Below, one piece after another: positions 42,999 to 45,366 of a stretch of DNA of 45,366 nucleotides (within the stretch, counting starts at the first letter, position 1; every line of letters begins with the position of its first letter). The notes under the pieces were generated by a model. The model saw only the letters and a program-made list of their open reading frames with translations, ran no database searches and was not told the DNA's origin. Location: the NCBI GenBank assembly GCA_009602725.1, contig WELB01000016.1, forward strand, positions 807,790 to 853,155, read 5' to 3'. The translations under genes were made by a program, and so were the position numbers. The stretch is from Spirogloea muscicola (Eukaryota; Streptophyta; Zygnematophyceae; Spirogloeales; Spirogloeaceae).

Positions 42999-44933
42999 TC
43001 AGTATGGCCGGGAAGGTGCCGGTGCACGACAGCCGGCATTCACGCAATTCTGGCCTATGATAATTGGCACGGTCGTGTTGGCTGGCGGTTTGCCAGTAAA
43101 TTGATTGCCTTTGTATGTGCAGTTCTGAAGAACACAGCAGTCAGCGACGCAGTGAGTGCCAGTCAGTGTGATTCTGAGCAGATCAATGGTACATAAGGGG
43201 AAACCACGAAAGCCCACCACCAATTGAGCAGAGGGGAGGAAGAAAAGGGCAGGAAAGCAAGTAGCGACCTTGAGATTTGGCAGGAACCAGAGTGGCGACT
43301 GGCCGATGTCACCCACAAATCTGTTGAAGGATATATCAAGCTGGACGAGCGCAGTGAGGTTACTGGCGGCCTCCGGCAGAGTGCCACTGAGGCGGTTGGA
43401 GTCCAACTGCAGCACCTGCAGATGCCTGTGGGAGGAGCGTAGGTTGGGTGGCACGACAGTGGCGGCAGCTGCATCAGTCTCCTTGAGAGTTGGGCTTACG
43501 ACCTCGGGACACGCAGCCTGCTGCCCATCCCAAATTCGTCTGCCGCTCCAGATCAATGATTCAGGCAGTATCCCAGCTCCGTTTCGTAATGCTATCGCTA
43601 ATCACATATGCAAGTGCAATCTGTCAAGGCTGTTGACAATTCCTGCTAATATGCTTGCTGCACCATGCTTTCTGTGATCGAACGCCACAGTGTAGCCTGG
43701 GCAGTACAGCAGCAGACGCGGCATTAGGCAGCGGCAGTAGCAGTTGCGCCGACGACCCAGCGGGCTGCTGACCGGAGGTCGGTGATGGAGTCTGGGAGCG
43801 AGCCGGCGAGGCCGTTGACGCCCGCTATGAGCTCCACAAGTGTGGGGGCCATACTTCCGATGCTCGCCGGGATAGCGCCGCCCAGCCGGTTGTGCGCCAG
43901 CACCGCCAGCGACACCGGCGAGTGCCCCAGATTGGCCGGGATGGCGAACCGCAGCTGCGCGACAGAGGAGGCTGTGCGCCCCTGACGGTCAGCGATCGGC
44001 AATGACAGCGCACGGTGACGGCTGCGGCGGCCGCAAGGCTGGTGGGTCAACAGAGGTTGCAGCGGACCTGGTTGTGGTTGGCGGCGAGTACGTCGAGCTT
44101 AGCGTCGAGGAGGGCCGAAGGCAGCGGCCCGGAGAACGCATTGTGCCGCAGGTCCAGGAAGCGCAGCGCCGGGAGCTTGGCGGGCCACGCCGGCACGGGC
44201 CCCGAGAAGCGGTTCACCGACAGGTCGAGCTCGGCGAGCTTCGTGAGGCCGCTCAGGTCCGGCGGCGCGCCCTGGAAGGCGTTGCGGCTGAGGTGCAGGA
44301 AGCCAAGGTCCTGCAAAGGAGCGACGGCTGCTCAATCCCACAGCCAGCCTCTTCGTGATATAAGCTTGAGCCAAGAGCTGGCAATTCTCAGCCAGTTCGA
44401 GTACATCTGCCATCGGTGGAAAGTGGAAGTGATGGCCTGGCCCTGAGCCCTACACCCCTCTTCCTCTCCTTCTGACTTGCTGCTGCTGAAGTAGAGGTTA
44501 CTAAGTGAGTCACTAATGGACTTACTTAAGTGCCTATCCTACTCCCTTCCTCCATCCCCCTTTTCTCCTCGCCTCCTCTCTCACAGGCAGCGGGTGAATG
44601 CATGGGTAATGTACGCCATCAGATGTGCTTGCCGTTATGATAACCACTTAGGCCAACAATGCTCACAACACAAACAACATTTCTCACAGAGATTTGGCAC
44701 TGGCTGGCAGCCCACCGGGAGCATGAGCAGGGCGCGCTGGGGGAGCTTGCCGCCGAGGCCGACGCCGTTGAGGTCGAGGCCCGCGACGACGAAGGCGGGG
44801 TAGGGGGCCTCGCAGAAGACGCCGGGCCAGGCGCAGGGGTTTGCGCCGCTCCACGACCGCAGCGCCTTCTTCCCATTCCGCACTGACGTTCGGAAGAGTT
44901 GCAGGCCCGCCAGCACGCGCCGCTGCATCGCTG
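42999..44933 (-). CDS. Leucine-rich repeat protein of the LRR-extensin (LRX) type
   Basis: Five minus-strand exons: 44716-44933, 44068-44310, 43773-43954, 43269-43425 and 42999-43124 (stop). An N-terminal LRR cap (LRSWSGANPCAWPGVFCEAP) is followed by about nine plant-type LRRs: GLDLNGVGLGGKLPQRALLM, LHLSRNAFQGAPPDLSGLTK, AELDLSVNRFSGPVPAW, LRFLDLRHNAFSGPLPSALL, IPANLGHSPVSLAVLAHNRL, GAIPASIGSMAPTLVELIAG and VLQLDSNRLSGTLPEAASNL. A Cys-containing tail (CTYKGNQFTGKPP...CVNAGC) ends it. Order and wording match land-plant LRX/PEX LRR domains, which sit in the cell wall and bind RALF peptides. No Ser-Pro extensin repeats follow before the stop, so this is the LRR-only form. The first exon begins at an acceptor (TTGGCAG), so the signal-peptide exon lies further upstream, beyond or around the mitochondrial insertion. 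Confidence 0.85.
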
Positions 44934-44963
44934 CTGCCAAATGGAAAGAAACTTAGCTAAGAT

Positions 44964-45185
44964 CTATTCTATGATGGTAAAGGTAGACTGTTTCAAAAAA
45001 TCAGTAAGTTGCTCATTGATAGACTCAGTCGGTGTTTCTTGTTCCGCAATAGAAGAAGGTATAGCTGGGTCAGCAGCTTTATGCAGTCCTTGTTCATACT
45101 TAGGAATGGCCGAAATTGGAATCCTGTATAGATAGTCTTTTACAACAGCATAGCAAATGAGAAGTCGTAATTCCACTGGAAGTGG
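44964..45185 (-). pseudogene. Mitochondrial atp1 fragment inserted in nuclear DNA (NUMT)
   Basis: An AT-rich minus-strand frame encodes the C-terminus of an F1-ATPase alpha subunit: PLPVELRLLICYAVVKDYLY, RIPISAIPKYEQGLHKA, then an EQLTDFLKQS-type end and a stop. Mitochondrial Atp1 has SPLPIEKQ...IYAAVNG and a FLKES-type tail at this point; the plastid AtpA tail differs. Base composition contrasts with the GC-rich surroundings. It lies just upstream of the first visible LRR exon, probably in its intron. Only the last ~70 codons are present. Confidence 0.7.
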
Positions 45186-45289
45186 AGAAGATTGGCGCCG
45201 CCGCCGCCAGACCACCAGCTACGACGGTTAGCTTCGAGGAGCACTGCTTCTGCCTCTCCCTCTGTGTTTCCCGCTTCACTTATCGCTTT

Positions 45290-45317
45290 GCAGTGATGGC
45301 GATGCCGCGGCAGGACG

Positions 45318-45360
<43 letters not shown>

Positions 45361-45366
45361 AGGGGA
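45290..45366 (+). repeat. GGC repeat at window end, possible gene start
   Basis: A pyrimidine-rich tract ending TTATCGCTTTGCAG at 45293 is followed by ATGGCGATGCCGCGGCAGG and a GGC run to the window edge. On the + strand this would read MAMPRQDD plus poly-Gly. It could be the first coding exon of a gene leaving the window, but nothing conserved is visible. Confidence 0.35.

Overview
This is nuclear DNA from a photosynthetic eukaryote, almost certainly a green alga. Every recognisable gene is split by GT-AG introns whose exons join in phase. The gene set is of the green lineage: a fused PHYLLO gene for phylloquinone, GDP-L-galactose phosphorylase for ascorbate, and a plant-type cell-wall LRR protein. 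Exons are GC rich, GGC/GCC triplet runs are common, and degenerate TTTAGGG/CCCTAAA tracts sit in several introns. A probable AT-AC (U12-type) intron and the LRX-like protein lean towards a streptophyte alga, but the sequence alone does not settle the lineage.

Left part (1-4.2 kb, + strand): the 3' end of an unrecognised membrane protein gene (stop at 573), about 2 kb of non-coding DNA with a truncated retroelement copy, an isolated first exon of SRP9, and the conserved exons of mitochondrial ribosomal protein mS35, whose stop lies 185 bases from the convergent PHYLLO stop.

4.4-17.3 kb (- strand): one 32-exon gene encoding MenF-MenD-MenC-MenH in one polypeptide of more than 2,000 residues. 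It covers the steps from chorismate to o-succinylbenzoate. Its 5' end is lost in a 348-base N gap. The MenF module is complete through its chorismate-binding domain, unlike the truncated module known in land plants.

17.7-20.8 kb: repeats, comprising a poly-A run beside the gap, a ~70-bp-arm inverted repeat, a retroelement 3' end and a foldback element. 20.8-22.5 kb (+): a complete five-exon TRAPPC2 (sedlin) gene. 22.5-29.3 kb (-): a long, low-complexity, unrecognised protein gene running into a second N gap that is also followed by poly-A.

29.5-37.4 kb: a gene-poor mosaic of short repeats built around a GGCTGGC...GCCAGCC hairpin, in both orientations and often in tandem. The same module occurs in the 18-20.6 kb block and at 2.1 and 3.5 kb.

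38.8-42.2 kb (+): a complete eight-exon GDP-L-galactose phosphorylase gene (500 residues) with a possible 60-codon upstream ORF. 43.0-44.9 kb (-): five exons of an LRR protein resembling the LRR part of LRR-extensins. A mitochondrial atp1 fragment lies just upstream of its first visible exon, and the window ends in a GGC repeat. The genes are unrelated housekeeping, plastid-metabolism and cell-wall functions; no operon-like grouping or defence system is visible.
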